40,111 nt of DNA, taken from assembly GCA_042576225.1 (NCBI GenBank), contig JBHPCA010000009.1, positions 1 to 40,111 on the forward strand. The letters run 5' to 3'. A program made the translations under genes and the position numbers. This document shows, piece by piece, positions 1-7,451 of the stretch. Each line of letters opens with the position of its first letter. Position 1 is the first letter of the stretch. Source of the DNA: GWF2-30-66 sp042576225 (GTDB lineage: Bacteria; Babelota; Babeliae; Babelales; Vermiphilaceae). The notes below the pieces were generated by a model, which made no database searches, was not told where the DNA came from, and saw nothing but the letters and a program-made list of their open reading frames with translations.

Positions 1-60
1 AGCTTGAGCTGTAGATAGCATTATAGCTATCACTGGTATAATTAGCATCTTTTTATTCAT
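1..60 (-). CDS. Secreted protein, N-terminal fragment cut by the window edge
   Basis: Only the first 20 codons lie in the window. They read MNKKMLIIPVIAIMLSTAQA: a basic start, a hydrophobic core and an AQA-type signal peptidase site, so this is a Sec signal peptide. A strong ribosome binding site (AAGGAGG, about 7 nt before the ATG at 60-58) and an upstream promoter at 139-168 support the start. The mature protein lies outside the window, so no function can be proposed. Confidence 0.75.
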   Translation of the reverse strand, partial: MNKKMLIIPVIAIMLSTAQA

Positions 61-466
61 AATAAATCCTCCTTGTTTTGGTTAAAAAATATTCCAATAT
101 GTATAAACAAAGCGTTTCACCGCTACTTTCTTACTTATATTATATCACAAAATATGTGCAGATTGCAAATGCTTTGTGGTATAATTTCTAAAAAATTGCT
201 TTCAGGTTCTTTGGGTGATGCTTTTGGGCTGTCTGCTGCGATGACCGTTTTTTGCGGTTTTTGCCCGTAATATTAGGCTTTTAGGGTGTTTTTGTGATGG
301 GTTTCAAGGCCCATTCTTGAGGATATCCAGATTTTCGAGCAAGATTGTGTTATGCGTGCGTGCGTAGGCTGGTTTTGAAAAAAGGCGGGTATATTTCGGC
401 TTTTTCAATATCTTTCTTGAATATAGAGAATGAGTCTAGGTTTATTATTAAAAATGTATTTTTTAA
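61..466. other. Intergenic region, about 400 bp
   Basis: This stretch separates the leftward fragment at 1-60 from the 3' end of the ankyrin gene. It holds the promoter and ribosome binding site of the fragment. Short open frames on the plus strand (73-270, 345-530) lack convincing ribosome binding sites and recognisable protein features, so I do not call them. A weak AT-only inverted repeat near 448-468 (ATTAAAAA / TTTTTAAT) could help end the ankyrin transcript. Confidence 0.5.
139..168 (-). promoter_or_regulatory. Sigma70-type promoter of the 1-60 gene
   Basis: On the minus strand, TTGCAA (168-163) and TATAAT (144-139) are separated by 18 bp, with a TGTGA upstream of the -10 box. The predicted start gives a leader of about 70 nt before the ATG at 60. 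Confidence 0.6.
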
Positions 467-2017
467 TTATTTATTATTCTTATTTATTTTGCGCTTTTTA
501 TTTTGGGGTTCATATTCGTTTGTACCTTGATTGTCTTTTAGTTTTCGTTTTTTTTGCAACTTTTTTAAATATTTTACTTTACTCTTAGGTAAGCGATTTA
601 AGACTTTTTGTTTTAAAAAGTTTTCGGGGACTCTAGAATTGTAAAAATTTTCAATTAAATACTTTATTATATTAATTGATGTATATTGGATTGCGTAGTG
701 AACAGGCTTGTTGTCATATGTGTCTATTTTGTTTATGAGTTTCTTTCCATAAGGCGATTCGTTTAAAAAGTACTTTATTATTTCTAAGGTCAAATTTTTG
801 TTTTTACAAAGAAAGTGTAGCGCATTTTGTAAGCAATTTGTTTCTAAACTGTTTATGTCTGAAAGGTTGGATGTTAATTCTTTGAGTATTTCTAAAGTTA
901 GCTTTGGGTTTTCAAGTGCAAAAAATAAAGGCGTTTTTCCAGATCTGGAAGGTATAGTTATATCTGCGCCATTCTTCATGAGGTACTTTGTTGTTTCTAA
1001 ATCAATAAACTTGTTGGAGAAGTAATTGGTGACAGGAGTTCTGCCATAGATTTTTGTGTTAAGTATGTCTGTACCCCATTTTCCTATAAATACTTTTATC
1101 ACGTCTAAATTTGTTGGATAATAAAAATAATCATGAAAAGGGGTTTGTTTTGAATATTTGATAGCATTTTTACTTGTATTGTCAATAATATACATTATAG
1201 TTTCTGGCTTCAACGAACAGTTTTTACAGGCATAATGTAGAGCTACCTTTCCTCCCTCAAGAGCAATATTTGGATTAGCACCTGCTAGAATAAGATATTT
1301 TATTATCGCATCAGTTTTTTTTGATTTGCAAGCAATGCTTAGAGGAGTTGCTTTAGGTTTGTATTGGTTAACTGAATTTGGAAAAGCATACTTATGATTT
1401 ACATCTACTTTTTTATTTTCAATCAATTGTTTTACTATTGATAATACGCCCTGCTCAATTGCTTTTTGGAGAATGTTTTCAGGTTTTTCATTCTTTTTTT
1501 TTCGATTGATTTTGTTGTTTTGGCCTGTGTGAGTTGGAGTCTGAGTGAAGATACTTGTTGTTTGTTGATTATGCAAAATTTGTTGTTGCCTGTTTTGGTG
1601 TTCTATCGAATTTTTATACTGTTGAGCCATTATTATTTTTGGGAGCATATTTGGGATTGGTATTTGAATGCTCGGTGGTGCAATTGGCGGTGCAATTGGC
1701 AGTGCAATTGTTATCTGTTGAAATACTTGTGTTTGCGGCTTGCGTGGTGTTTTTCTTAGTTGGGAAAAAATCTCCCTGATAGGCGGTAAAATAGGTGTTT
1801 CAGGCTCTGGATCTTGATCTACAGGGTTTACAAGACTCTTAATTGATATGGTTTTTAATGTGCGCTTCTTTTTTTTAATTTTCTTTCTTTCTTCTTTATT
1901 ATTTCTCTCTCGATTTACTCTTTCTTTTAATATTTTTTTCATGCAAAGCATATTACTACTTGCCTGAGCACATAATAATAAGATTACAAGTTTGGAAATA
2001 AAATTATATTTTTTCAT
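467..2017 (-). CDS. Secreted ankyrin-repeat protein with basic KKRK C-terminal tail
   Basis: 516 residues. The N-terminus (MKKYNFISKLVILLLCAQAS) is a signal peptide. Residues about 30-170 are low-complexity, rich in Lys, Pro and Gln. From about 175 to 480 there are ankyrin repeats, recognisable by TPLSIACKSKKTDAIIKYL, then AGANPNIALEGGKVALHYAC, TPLFFALENP, NALHFLCKN and PVHYAIQYTSINIIKYLIEN. Ankyrin repeats are protein-binding modules common in effectors of intracellular bacteria. The last 17 residues are NEYEPQNKKRKINKNNK; almost the same tail ends the exonuclease at 32011-32967, although the two proteins are otherwise unrelated. KKRK fits a monopartite nuclear localisation signal, but could also be a bacterial sorting tag. 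A clear promoter lies at 2144-2172. A role as a host-directed effector is inference. Confidence 0.85.
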   Translation of the reverse strand: MKKYNFISKLVILLLCAQASSNMLCMKKILKERVNRERNNKEERKKIKKKKRTLKTISIKSLVNPVDQDPEPETPILPPIREIFSQLRKTPRKPQTQVFQQITIALPIAPPIAPPSIQIPIPNMLPKIIMAQQYKNSIEHQNRQQQILHNQQTTSIFTQTPTHTGQNNKINRKKKNEKPENILQKAIEQGVLSIVKQLIENKKVDVNHKYAFPNSVNQYKPKATPLSIACKSKKTDAIIKYLILAGANPNIALEGGKVALHYACKNCSLKPETIMYIIDNTSKNAIKYSKQTPFHDYFYYPTNLDVIKVFIGKWGTDILNTKIYGRTPVTNYFSNKFIDLETTKYLMKNGADITIPSRSGKTPLFFALENPKLTLEILKELTSNLSDINSLETNCLQNALHFLCKNKNLTLEIIKYFLNESPYGKKLINKIDTYDNKPVHYAIQYTSINIIKYLIENFYNSRVPENFLKQKVLNRLPKSKVKYLKKLQKKRKLKDNQGTNEYEPQNKKRKINKNNK

Positions 2018-2143
2018 TTTTTGCCTTTATTTTCTTTAAAATTTTTTCTTAAAATATATTAACCCGTATATTTTTTATAACACAGTTTTTATTGGCATTA
2101 TTTTTTTATTCGCTTTTATATTATTTATTCTGGGTTTTATTAT

Positions 2144-2172
2144 ATGATATTTCTAATTGATGTTTTTGTCAA
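2144..2172 (-). promoter_or_regulatory. Sigma70-type promoter of the ankyrin gene
   Basis: On the minus strand, TTGACA (2172-2167) and TATCAT (2149-2144) are separated by exactly 17 bp. It sits about 130 nt upstream of the ankyrin ATG at 2017 and just downstream of the groEL-terminating hairpin, so the gene has its own promoter. Confidence 0.6.
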
Positions 2173-2251
2173 GTGGTAGCGAGTTATTTCTTGGTTTTCT
2201 ATTAGTAATTGTTTTGACATGAGGCTTGATATGTGCAAAATAGGGAGAGGC

Positions 2252-2276
2252 TGAGCCCCGAGTAAATCGGGGCTCA
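2252..2276 (-). terminator. Hairpin after groEL
   Basis: A perfect 10-bp stem (TGAGCCCCGA / TCGGGGCTCA) with a GTAAA loop lies 50 bp past the groEL stop codon. It is the strongest GC-rich hairpin near the operon end. It lacks a good T-run on the minus strand, so it may act with other factors or protect the 3' end. Confidence 0.5.
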
Positions 2277-2328
2277 TATTGCGATAGATCTTATTAATAA
2301 ATCTTGTTTAGCGAGAAATTATGAGAAA

Positions 2329-3972
2329 TTAGTACATACCTGGCATACCGCCCATGCCACCCATTGGTGGATGTGCATGACCTTTATCTTCTTTTTTTTC
2401 AGGTATTTCTGATATTGTAGCTTCTGTAGTGAGTAGTAACCCGGAGATTGATGCAGCGTTTTGGATTGCGGTACGTGCAACTTTGGCAGGATCTATAATA
2501 CCTGACTTTACCATATCCACATAATTCCCGTCTTTAGCATCAAATCCCATGTTGCCAGATTCCGCTTTTATTTTGTTGACAACTACTGAGGATTCATGCC
2601 CTGCGTTTGAGGCTATTATTCTAAGAGGTTCTTCTAATGATCGATTTATAATTTGAGCACCAAGAAGTTCATCCCCTTCGAGTTTTAGTTCTTGTAAAAC
2701 ATCTTGGGCGCGTATTAGTGCGATACCACCGCCTGCAACAATGCCTTCTTCAACTGCTGCACGTGTTGCATTAAGTGCGTCTTCGATTCTGTCTTTTTTC
2801 TCTTTCATTTCGGTTTCGGTTGCAGCACCGACTTTTATAACTGCAACACCGCCTGCTAGTTTTGCAAGACGTTCTTGTAGTTTTTCTTTATCGTAATCTG
2901 ATGAAGTATTTTCAATGTTCATCCGTATTTGTGCAATTCTGCCCTCTATTATTTCTTTTTTGCCTTCGCCTTCAATAATTGTGGTATCTTCCTTGGTGAT
3001 AACAACTTTTTTGGCGGTTCCCAAGTCAGGCATGAGTACATTTTCAAGTTTAAGACCTACATCTTCTGATATTAGTTTTCCGCCGGTAAGTGCTGCGATG
3101 TCTTCAAGCATTGCTTTTCTTCTATCGCCAAATCCAGGTGCTTTTACAGCAGCGACGTTTATGGTGCCACGTAATTTATTTACAACTAATGTAGCAAGTG
3201 CTTCACCTTCTATATCTTCTGCTATTATAAGCAACGTTTTTCCAGATTTAGCTACTTGTTCCAAAAGAGGCAAAAGAGCCTTCATGCTGCTAATTTTTTT
3301 GTCGTAGATCAAAATTAACGGAGAGTTTAACATAGCTTCCATTTTTTGCGCATCAGTTACAAAATATGGAGAAAGATAGCCTCTGTCAAACTGCATACCC
3401 TCAACGATATCAAGTTCATCTTCCATACCTTTGGCTTCTTCAACGGTTATGACACCATCACGGCCAACTCGTTCCATAGCTTCTGCTATTTGGCTTCCTA
3501 TAACCTTGTCTGAGTTTGCAGAGATTGTTGCAACCTGCTCAATTTCTTTTTTACTGCTTACCGGTGTTGCGCTACTTTTGATCTGTTCTACAACTTTTGC
3601 CACTGCTTTGTCGATTCCACGTTTCAGTTCCATTGGATTAGCACCAGCGGTGACGTATTTATTTCCTTCTCTAAAGATTGCTTGCGCCAAAACAGTTGCT
3701 GTTGTTGTACCATCGCCGGCAATATCAGCTGTTTTGCTTGCAACCTCTTTTACCATCTGTGCGCCCATGTTTTCAATCTTGTCTTTAAGCTCTATCTCTT
3801 TTGCTACAGACACTCCATCTTTTGTAATTGTTGGGGATCTAAAGCTGCTTTCTATGACAACGTTGCGACCTTTTGGGCCAAGTGTAACTTTTACTGTATC
3901 TGCAAGAATATCGATACCTTTGCGCAATTTTTGACGCGCATCTGTTCCAAAAACTATTTTTTTTGCTGGCAT
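2329..3972 (-). CDS. groEL: Chaperonin GroEL (60 kDa, HSP60)
   Basis: 547 residues, the normal family length. GroEL forms the double-ring ATP-driven folding chamber capped by GroES in the cytoplasm. Visible hallmarks are KVTLGPKGRNVVIE near residue 27, the ATP-site motif GDGTTTATVLA near 86, the apical-domain stretch GYLSPYFVTD near 198, VEEGIVAGGGIALIRA near 405, and the Gly-Met-rich C-terminal tail ending GGMGGMPGMY. It follows groES with a 70-bp gap in the classical groES-groEL order. The ATG is preceded by AGGAGG. Nothing looks degraded or duplicated. Unlike many enzymes in this window it has no signal peptide, which shows that leader peptides here are not an artefact of start choice. Confidence 0.98.
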   Translation of the reverse strand: MPAKKIVFGTDARQKLRKGIDILADTVKVTLGPKGRNVVIESSFRSPTITKDGVSVAKEIELKDKIENMGAQMVKEVASKTADIAGDGTTTATVLAQAIFREGNKYVTAGANPMELKRGIDKAVAKVVEQIKSSATPVSSKKEIEQVATISANSDKVIGSQIAEAMERVGRDGVITVEEAKGMEDELDIVEGMQFDRGYLSPYFVTDAQKMEAMLNSPLILIYDKKISSMKALLPLLEQVAKSGKTLLIIAEDIEGEALATLVVNKLRGTINVAAVKAPGFGDRRKAMLEDIAALTGGKLISEDVGLKLENVLMPDLGTAKKVVITKEDTTIIEGEGKKEIIEGRIAQIRMNIENTSSDYDKEKLQERLAKLAGGVAVIKVGAATETEMKEKKDRIEDALNATRAAVEEGIVAGGGIALIRAQDVLQELKLEGDELLGAQIINRSLEEPLRIIASNAGHESSVVVNKIKAESGNMGFDAKDGNYVDMVKSGIIDPAKVARTAIQNAASISGLLLTTEATISEIPEKKEDKGHAHPPMGGMGGMPGMY

Positions 3973-4042
3973 TTTTTTAAGCCTCCTAAAAAAATTAATA
4001 AAAATTAATTATCTTATTTTAATATGCTAAATTTACTTGGTT

Positions 4043-4330
4043 TTAATCTTGGACTATTCCCAAAATTTCATCTTCCCTGAGTATAATATGATCATCACCA
4101 ACATCTGTCCCAGAATACTTCCCAAAAAACACTTTATCGCCCGCTTTGACTTGCAAAGGGGTAACTTGGCCATCTTTTGAAAGCTTGCCTTGGCCAACAG
4201 CTATAACTTCCCCTATTTGCCCCTTTTCTTTTGCAGTATCAGGAATAATGATACCGCCTTGGGTTTTATCTTCTGTTTCTACTCTCTTTATGAGTACCCT
4301 ATCGTATAAAGGGCGTATTTTTGGTAGCAT
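4043..4330 (-). CDS. groES: Co-chaperonin GroES (10 kDa)
   Basis: 95 residues from the ATG at 4330. GroES is the heptameric lid of the GroEL chamber. Family motifs are IRPLYDRVLIKRVE at the start, a mobile loop KTQGGIIIPDTAKEK, and GDKVFFGKYSGTDV followed by EDEILGIV at the end. I chose ATG 4330 over the in-frame TTG at 4336 because the AGGA of the ribosome binding site abuts the TTG directly but lies 6 nt before the ATG. A sigma70-type promoter lies about 100 nt upstream. I saw no CIRCE operator (TTAGCACTC-N9-GAGTGCTAA), so HrcA control is not indicated by sequence. Confidence 0.97.
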   Translation of the reverse strand: MLPKIRPLYDRVLIKRVETEDKTQGGIIIPDTAKEKGQIGEVIAVGQGKLSKDGQVTPLQVKAGDKVFFGKYSGTDVGDDHIILREDEILGIVQD

Positions 4331-4427
4331 CGCCAATCCTCAGGTTTAATGTTTAAAAGTTAAAAATAACATTTACTAGTTTCTTATTATACCACTATAA
4401 AAAAAAAGATAAATATCTTACCATACC

Positions 4428-4455
4428 ATTATAAGAAAAAATATAAAAAGTTCAA
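4428..4455 (-). promoter_or_regulatory. Promoter of groES-groEL
   Basis: On the minus strand, TTGAAC (4455-4450) and a perfect TATAAT (4433-4428) are spaced by 16 bp. A second TATAAT at 4391-4386 has only a weak -35 (TTTATC, 4413-4408), again at 16 bp spacing, and could be an additional start point. Both look like vegetative sigma factor sites. Confidence 0.6.
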
Positions 4456-4586
4456 TAAATTTTTTTATAGAACTTGACTAAGATTTTTTGCACAACTCTA
4501 CTCAGGGCGTAGGTCTTTAAGGCTTTGTTTTAGGCAAAACTGGTCTGTTCGCTTTTTTAGTCTTTTTTGCTCTTCTAGTATATACT

Positions 4587-5024
4587 TTATTTGCAAGAAT
4601 CTTTGCATTCTCCAGAATGACAGTCTTCGCATTCTTCTGCTTTAATTTTTTCTGCAAGATCTCTTACTTTATCCGGAGTTGGTTGGTATAAATCGAAGAT
4701 GTTACCGGAAGGATCTTTGACGCTTGCCATTATACCGTGTATAGCTTCAACTGGTTCTGATACAAATGTTATTGAGTCCTTTTGTTCATCGTATATTTTC
4801 TTTAGATCTTCAACTTCCATAACGATTCCTGTACGTCTGTCTGGAAGCTCTTGACCAGCTGGGCATACGCCAATAAGCATATCTTGGACTTCAAATTCGG
4901 CCCACTTGTCTTTGAGGTGAAATTTAGGTTTTAACCCCAATTCTTTATAAAATGCTACGGCATCTTCAAACAATTTGTCCTGAGCCATCATTATGAACAT
5001 ATGAACTTTTTTGATAAGAGGCAT
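4587..5024 (-). CDS. VOC (glyoxalase-fold) family protein with Cys-rich tail
   Basis: 145 residues, one vicinal-oxygen-chelate domain. The fold is suggested by MPLIKKVHMFIMMAQD at the first strand, AVAFYKELGLKPKF, the central VMEVEDLKKIYDEQK, and the closing GIMASVKDPSGNIFDLYQP, a typical glyoxalase/bleomycin-resistance ending. Such proteins can be metal-dependent lyases, dioxygenases or drug-binding proteins, and the substrate cannot be told here. The extra C-terminal tail ECEDCHSGECKDSC has four Cys and one His and is not part of the usual domain; it could bind a metal ion. GGGGAG precedes the ATG. Its own promoter lies at 5077-5104. Confidence 0.8.
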   Translation of the reverse strand: MPLIKKVHMFIMMAQDKLFEDAVAFYKELGLKPKFHLKDKWAEFEVQDMLIGVCPAGQELPDRRTGIVMEVEDLKKIYDEQKDSITFVSEPVEAIHGIMASVKDPSGNIFDLYQPTPDKVRDLAEKIKAEECEDCHSGECKDSCK

Positions 5025-5076
5025 TGTCCGCTCTCCCCCTGCTAAAAAATAGTTAAAATATTTTGTCTCAGGTATT

Positions 5077-5104
5077 ATTTTACCACATTTGGATTATTCG
5101 ACAA
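5077..5104 (-). promoter_or_regulatory. Promoter of the VOC-family gene
   Basis: On the minus strand, TTGTCG (5104-5099) and TAAAAT (5082-5077) are separated by 16 bp, with an extended TGTGG before the -10 box. The site lies about 55 nt before the start codon. Confidence 0.45.
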
Positions 5105-5222
5105 TTTTTTTGCTTATAATTAAGTTATTATTGCGTTATTATTGAATAATATTTTTTTGGATGTTACAGTGTTTGTGTTAAAAGTACGATCTAATCGTTG
5201 TTCTTAAAAGAGGGAGATGTAT

Positions 5223-5876
5223 ATGGTAAAAATTTATCCTTCACTTATAGCGGCCGATATTCTAAATTTACAAAGAGAAATAAAGCTTTTAGAGCCTTAT
5301 TGCCAAGGGTATCATGTTGATATCATGGATAATCATTTTGTTCCAAATTTAACATGGGGGCAAATGTTTGTTGATGCAATTGACAGAATTACTGCCAAGC
5401 CACTTTGGGTTCAGTTGATGGTTGATGATCCTCAAAATTGGGTTGATTTTTTGGCGCTAAATGCCAATAGCATAGTGACTTTTCATTTTGAATCAACTTC
5501 TAGTGTAAAAAACATTTCTGATCGCATTAAGAAAAAAAATTGGGTTCCAAGTATCGCAATAAATCCAAAAACGCCCGTAGAGAAAATTTTTCCGTTTTTA
5601 GATATAATCCCTCACGTTGTTATAATGTCTGTTGAGCCAGGCTTTTCTGGGCAGGATTTTTTGCCCAAGGTTATTGATAAAGTTGATACGCTTGTATCGT
5701 ACTGTCAGATGCGTGGATTGAAGATTACTGTTGGTATGGATGGTGGTATAAAAGAGGATAATATCTCTATGCTTGCCAAAAAGGGGGTAGAGGATTTTGT
5801 AATTGGCTCTGGAATATTTAATCATGAAAATAGAATTAGCGCTATAAAAAAATTGTATGAACTTGCAAATGAGTAG
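5223..5876 (+). CDS. rpe: Ribulose-phosphate 3-epimerase
   Basis: 217 residues. Interconverts D-ribulose 5-phosphate and D-xylulose 5-phosphate in the non-oxidative pentose phosphate pathway; a TIM-barrel metalloenzyme of the cytoplasm. Motifs follow the family in order: PSLIAADILNL, HVDIMDNHFVPNLTWG (metal-binding His and catalytic Asp), TFHFEST, MSVEPGFSGQDF, and GMDGGIKEDN (second catalytic Asp). Small departures from the usual text are MDN for MDG and VEPG for VNPG. I prefer the ATG at 5223: the AGGGAG sequence ends 6 nt before it, while the ATG at 5217 abuts that sequence with no spacing. A strong bidirectional terminator follows 22 nt after the stop. Confidence 0.95.
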   Translation: MVKIYPSLIAADILNLQREIKLLEPYCQGYHVDIMDNHFVPNLTWGQMFVDAIDRITAKPLWVQLMVDDPQNWVDFLALNANSIVTFHFESTSSVKNISDRIKKKNWVPSIAINPKTPVEKIFPFLDIIPHVVIMSVEPGFSGQDFLPKVIDKVDTLVSYCQMRGLKITVGMDGGIKEDNISMLAKKGVEDFVIGSGIFNHENRISAIKKLYELANE

Positions 5877-5898
5877 ATATGCAAAAATATTTATACAA

Positions 5899-5936
5899 AA
5901 AAATAGGCGCGACCAATTTTAGTCGCGCCTATTTTT
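5899..5936. terminator. Bidirectional intrinsic terminator between rpe and the lysine-rich gene
   Basis: A perfect 15-bp stem (AAAAATAGGCGCGAC / GTCGCGCCTATTTTT) with an 8-nt loop. Flanking A and T runs make it work in both directions, which suits the convergent genes on either side. Confidence 0.9.
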
Positions 5937-5960
5937 ACTTTTATCTTATCTTAAAAATAA

Positions 5961-6944
5961 TTAAGATAAAATTTGTCTTTCAAGTTCAGTTAGCCTTGAA
6001 CCGTCTTTTCTGCCCATTTGAGTTCTGTTTACTTTTCTCAATATTCGGTCATATTCTTTTACAAGGCCTCTTTTTGTTTCAGGAAATTGATTTATGTTTA
6101 AAGGTCTATTGTATTTATGTTTTGTTGCTAAACATCTTGCTCTTTGTAGTTTGTTAGTAGGTTTTTTTGCTGTAGGTCTTGCTGGTTTTCTTTTCTTCTT
6201 ATCTTGCTTCTTTTCTTGTTTCTTATCTTGCTTCTTATCTTGTTTCTTGTCTTCTTTCTTATCTTGTTTCTTGTCTTCTTTCTTATCTTGTACGTCTTTT
6301 ACGACCTTACTTACAACAGGTTTTCTAGAGAACCATGATTTCATGGATTTCATGCCAGATTTTACTTTATTGAAGATGAATGAGAAGATACTTTTCTTTT
6401 CTTGTTCTGGTTTCGTCTCTATTGCGTCATCTTCTTTCTTATTCATCTCATTTTCTGATTTTGTCCTTATCGCGTCGTCTTCTTTTTTGTTCATTTCTTG
6501 TTCTAGTTTCGTCTTTGTTGCGTCATCTAGTTTCTTGTTCATTTCTTGTTCATTTTTTGTTGCGTCGTCTTCTTTTTTGTTCATGTCCACTACTGTTTCA
6601 GGAAGTTCTTTCTTGTTCATTTTTTGTTCATTTTTTGTTGCGTCGTCTTCTTTTTTGTTCATGTCTACTGTTTCAGGAAGGTATTTATTTGCAATCAAGC
6701 CTGTAAATATCAAGCCTACTGTGCTAATGATTCCCAGTTTTGTGTATTTACTTAGGCTCCATAGCAATTTTGCGCCTTTTTTACCATAGCGCTTTCCGTA
6801 ATACAATCCTTTTTTAACGATTCCTTTAGGAACGGTTGCTTTTTTTCTGGAAAATGGCCAGATAGCAAGTGTTGGGTTTGCAAGGCCCATGCCTAGGGAT
6901 AATATGAGCGTTAACATTAACGCTTTTCTCATTGTTCTCTTCAT
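5961..6944 (-). CDS. Secreted or membrane-anchored lysine-rich repeat protein
   Basis: 327 residues, not recognised as a known family. A signal peptide ends near LGMGLANPTLA (about residue 27). A second hydrophobic segment, LGIISTVGLIFTGLIANKYL, near residues 70-90 could anchor the protein. Residues about 94-183 hold a degenerate repeat built on MNKKEDDATK...EQE, and residues about 217-250 a run of 4-residue KKQD/KKED units. Both are highly charged and probably coiled-coil or disordered. The C-terminal 75 residues (KKPTNKLQRARCLATKH... to LTELERQIL) look folded and carry Arg-rich helices. GGAGG lies 7 nt before ATG 6944. Highly charged repeat proteins with leader peptides are common among surface or effector proteins, but nothing here proves such a role. 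Confidence 0.75.
   Translation of the reverse strand: MKRTMRKALMLTLILSLGMGLANPTLAIWPFSRKKATVPKGIVKKGLYYGKRYGKKGAKLLWSLSKYTKLGIISTVGLIFTGLIANKYLPETVDMNKKEDDATKNEQKMNKKELPETVVDMNKKEDDATKNEQEMNKKLDDATKTKLEQEMNKKEDDAIRTKSENEMNKKEDDAIETKPEQEKKSIFSFIFNKVKSGMKSMKSWFSRKPVVSKVVKDVQDKKEDKKQDKKEDKKQDKKQDKKQEKKQDKKKRKPARPTAKKPTNKLQRARCLATKHKYNRPLNINQFPETKRGLVKEYDRILRKVNRTQMGRKDGSRLTELERQILS
6190..6292 (-). repeat. 12-nt tandem repeats coding KKQD/KKED
   Basis: Within the lysine-rich gene, the DNA repeats about every 12 nt (TTCTTATCTTGC / TTTCTTGTCTTC on the plus strand), giving eight or so Lys-Lys-Gln/Glu-Asp units. Such arrays gain and lose copies by slippage. Confidence 0.7.
6396..6665 (-). repeat. 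Degenerate ~50-nt repeats coding MNKKEDDA units
   Basis: Five variants of the unit MNKKEDDA(T/I)...E(Q/N)E follow one another in the lysine-rich protein, with two insertions of the phrase LPETV. The nucleotide copies are still alike (TTCTTTTTTGTTCAT and variants), so the duplications are fairly recent. Confidence 0.65.
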
Positions 6945-7160
6945 AATGGTTCCTCCATATGAAAAATAGGTTAATAAAATAAAACAATACTATTAATGCT
7001 ACAACATAAAACATGTAGTTAAACATGTGGGCTTCTTAGGGCTTTTCTCCTCCACTGCACACAATGATTAATGGAGCTTTTGCTTCTATGCTTTATAAAG
7101 GCTTATTTCTTGGAGCTTATTGCTTGTTCGATATATATATCTCCATTTTACGTTATAACT

Positions 7161-7189
7161 ATATTAAAGGTATAAAAGGCTACCGTCAA
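7161..7189 (-). promoter_or_regulatory. Promoter of the lysine-rich repeat gene
   Basis: On the minus strand, TTGACG (7189-7184) and TAATAT (7166-7161) are separated by 17 bp. Confidence 0.5.
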
Positions 7190-7301
7190 ATGGGTCCCCA
7201 AATGGGGTAAAATTTTATTATTTGAATAAAATAAGGGGTTTTTGCTGTAAATTGATGTTTTGCAAATTCAAATAGAGGTTATTCGTTGCGTTGGGGGGGT
7301 G

Positions 7302-7330
7302 TTGATTTTTGCTTATCTAGCGGGTACACT
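7302..7330 (+). promoter_or_regulatory. Possible promoter of RBR1
   Basis: TTGATT (7302-7307) and TACACT (7325-7330) are separated by 17 bp. The -10 box is weak, and the leader to the ATG at 7452 would be about 115 nt. Confidence 0.35.
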
Positions 7331-7451
7331 GTTTATACTTTTGAGTGGAGAATATAGATCGTTCACTGTGTAAAGCGAAAAATCTTATGTTTTCAAGTGT
7401 TAAGTGTTTTTAACAAAAAATATTTTAAACCATTTGTAGGAGGAATTTATT

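Larger units (their letters stand above)
2018..2328. other. Intergenic region between ankyrin gene start and groEL end
   Basis: About 310 bp. It holds the ankyrin promoter (2144-2172), a long AT-rich leader of roughly 120 nt for that gene, and a GC-rich hairpin at 2252-2276 that probably ends the groES-groEL transcript. I see no open frame here with coding character. Confidence 0.6.
6945..7451. other. Intergenic region between divergent lysine-rich and RBR1 genes
   Basis: About 500 bp. It holds a good leftward promoter (7161-7189), a weaker rightward promoter (7302-7330) and the AGGAGG ribosome binding site of RBR1 at 7438-7443. The leftward transcript would have a leader of about 200 nt with no evident riboswitch. 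No coding frame is convincing. Confidence 0.55.

Noticed and set aside
73..530. Small plus-strand open frames upstream of the ankyrin 3' end
   Set aside because: They lack ribosome binding sites and protein features, and the second overlaps the ankyrin coding end in antisense.
4331..4500. CIRCE/HrcA operator upstream of groES
   Set aside because: No TTAGCACTC/GAGTGCTAA inverted repeat is present, only sigma70-like boxes.
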